Source of the DNA: an uncultured Bacteroides sp.
Lineage (GTDB): Bacteria > Bacteroidota > Bacteroidia > Bacteroidales > Bacteroidaceae
Assembly: GCA_948847595.1 (NCBI GenBank)
Contig: CAQOGY010000013.1
Span: forward strand, 1 to 64,000
Direction of reading: 5' to 3'
DNA: 64,000 nucleotides
Positions within the stretch are counted from its first letter, which is position 1. Each line of letters starts with the position of its first letter. Made by a program: the position numbers and the translations under genes. Shown here one piece after another: positions 63,619-64,000 of the stretch. The notes below the pieces were generated by a model that had not been told where the DNA came from, made no database searches, and worked only from the letters and a program-made list of their open reading frames with translations.

Positions 63619-64000
63619 ATGAAACAACAAACCTATATTCTCCTATTGTTCTCTCTCTTGCTGTCTGCAAACGGATATGCGCAAAAGGGCATCATGCATC
63701 CAAGTCAACAGGCACTGATGCACGAAGTCCGCGAAACGCCTTCCCCACTGGATGGACAGCATATTGCAGTCAATCCTCCACGCTTTATGTGGCCGGACAA
63801 ATTTCCTCACCTTGGTGCCGTACTTGACGGTGTAGAAGAAGAGGACTTCAAACCGGAAGTGACTTACCGCATCCGTATTGCACGCGATCCGGAATTTAAG
63901 TCTGAGGTGATTACTGCCGAAAGGAAGTGGGCTTTCTTCAATCCTTTCAAATTGTTCGAGAAAGGGAAATGGTATTGGCAACATGCCTATGTAGATAAAG
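63619..64000 (+). CDS. Heparinase II/III-type lyase, N-terminal part (BT4652-like, PL15), cut by the window edge
   Basis: The first 127 residues of an exported protein. It has a signal peptide (about 1-22, NGYAQ), then HPSQQALMHEVRETPSPLDGQ, NPPRFMWPD and TYRIRIARDPEF, which is the start of a DUF4962-type domain found before the toroid in PL15 and related lyases. In B. thetaiotaomicron the gene after the MFS permease is BT4652, an exo-type heparin/heparan lyase as I recall. An ATG six bases earlier (63613) overlaps the MFS stop and could also be used. The catalytic part is beyond the right edge, so activity cannot be judged. Confidence 0.85.
   Translation, partial: MKQQTYILLLFSLLLSANGYAQKGIMHPSQQALMHEVRETPSPLDGQHIAVNPPRFMWPDKFPHLGAVLDGVEEEDFKPEVTYRIRIARDPEFKSEVITAERKWAFFNPFKLFEKGKWYWQHAYVDK

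Noticed and set aside
1..64000. tRNA genes, rRNA, CRISPR arrays, IS elements or integrase genes
   Set aside because: None could be recognised; no transposase-like or integrase-like protein, no regularly spaced repeat array apart from the short 22-base tandem.

Overview
The window looks like a chromosomal segment of a gut Bacteroides close to the B. thetaiotaomicron / B. ovatus / B. xylanisolvens group. The signs are several SusC/SusD pairs, a hybrid two-component system (HTCS), lipoprotein signals followed by acidic residues, TAnnTTTG-type promoters, and a block (about 35.8-64 kb) that from memory matches gene for gene the B. thetaiotaomicron heparin/heparan sulfate utilisation locus (BT4663 down to BT4652). 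No tRNA, rRNA, CRISPR array, transposase or integrase was seen. Comparisons with B. thetaiotaomicron are from memory and were not computed.

Region 1 (about 0.3-24.8 kb, all minus strand) is a composite polysaccharide utilisation locus (PUL). In transcription order: the wreck of a GH127 gene, a GH28-like beta-helix protein, SusC, SusD, two related IPT/TIG surface lipoproteins, an alginate-lyase-superfamily lyase (possibly PL38), the last ~100 codons of a dead GH97 gene, an ECF sigma factor with no anti-sigma partner, then SusC-SusD-SusC-SusD and a lipoprotein with bacterial Ig-like and F5/8 type C domains. The target glycan is not clear; a uronic-acid-containing plant or microbial polysaccharide is a guess from the lyase and the GH28-like protein.

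Region 2 (25.1-31.5 kb, plus strand) holds a GH29 alpha-L-fucosidase, a second large GH28-like beta-helix protein and a GH2 beta-galactosidase-type enzyme. Just upstream of the GH2 gene is a short in-frame tail that may be left from a GH53 galactanase. That would mean a galactan locus was lost or replaced here.

Region 3 (31.6-35.7 kb) is housekeeping: a divergently placed K+ uptake pair (TrkA/KtrA-like and TrkH/KtrB-like) and a TrpB2-type tryptophan synthase beta chain.

Region 4 (35.8-64 kb, plus strand) is the heparan sulfate PUL. The HTCS senses oligosaccharide. Two surface PL12 lyases, a surface glycan-binding protein and SusC/SusD capture, cut and import the chain. Periplasmic GH88, hepC-type PL12 lyase, sulfatase and a PHP-fold metal hydrolase trim the oligosaccharides. 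An MFS permease and a ROK kinase handle the monosaccharides, and a last lyase (PL15/BT4652-like) runs off the right edge. Compared with the B. thetaiotaomicron locus as remembered, there is an extra PL12 gene and an embedded divergent GH95-like gene. The surface genes are clearly AT-richer than the genes after about 54.6 kb, so the locus looks like a mosaic.
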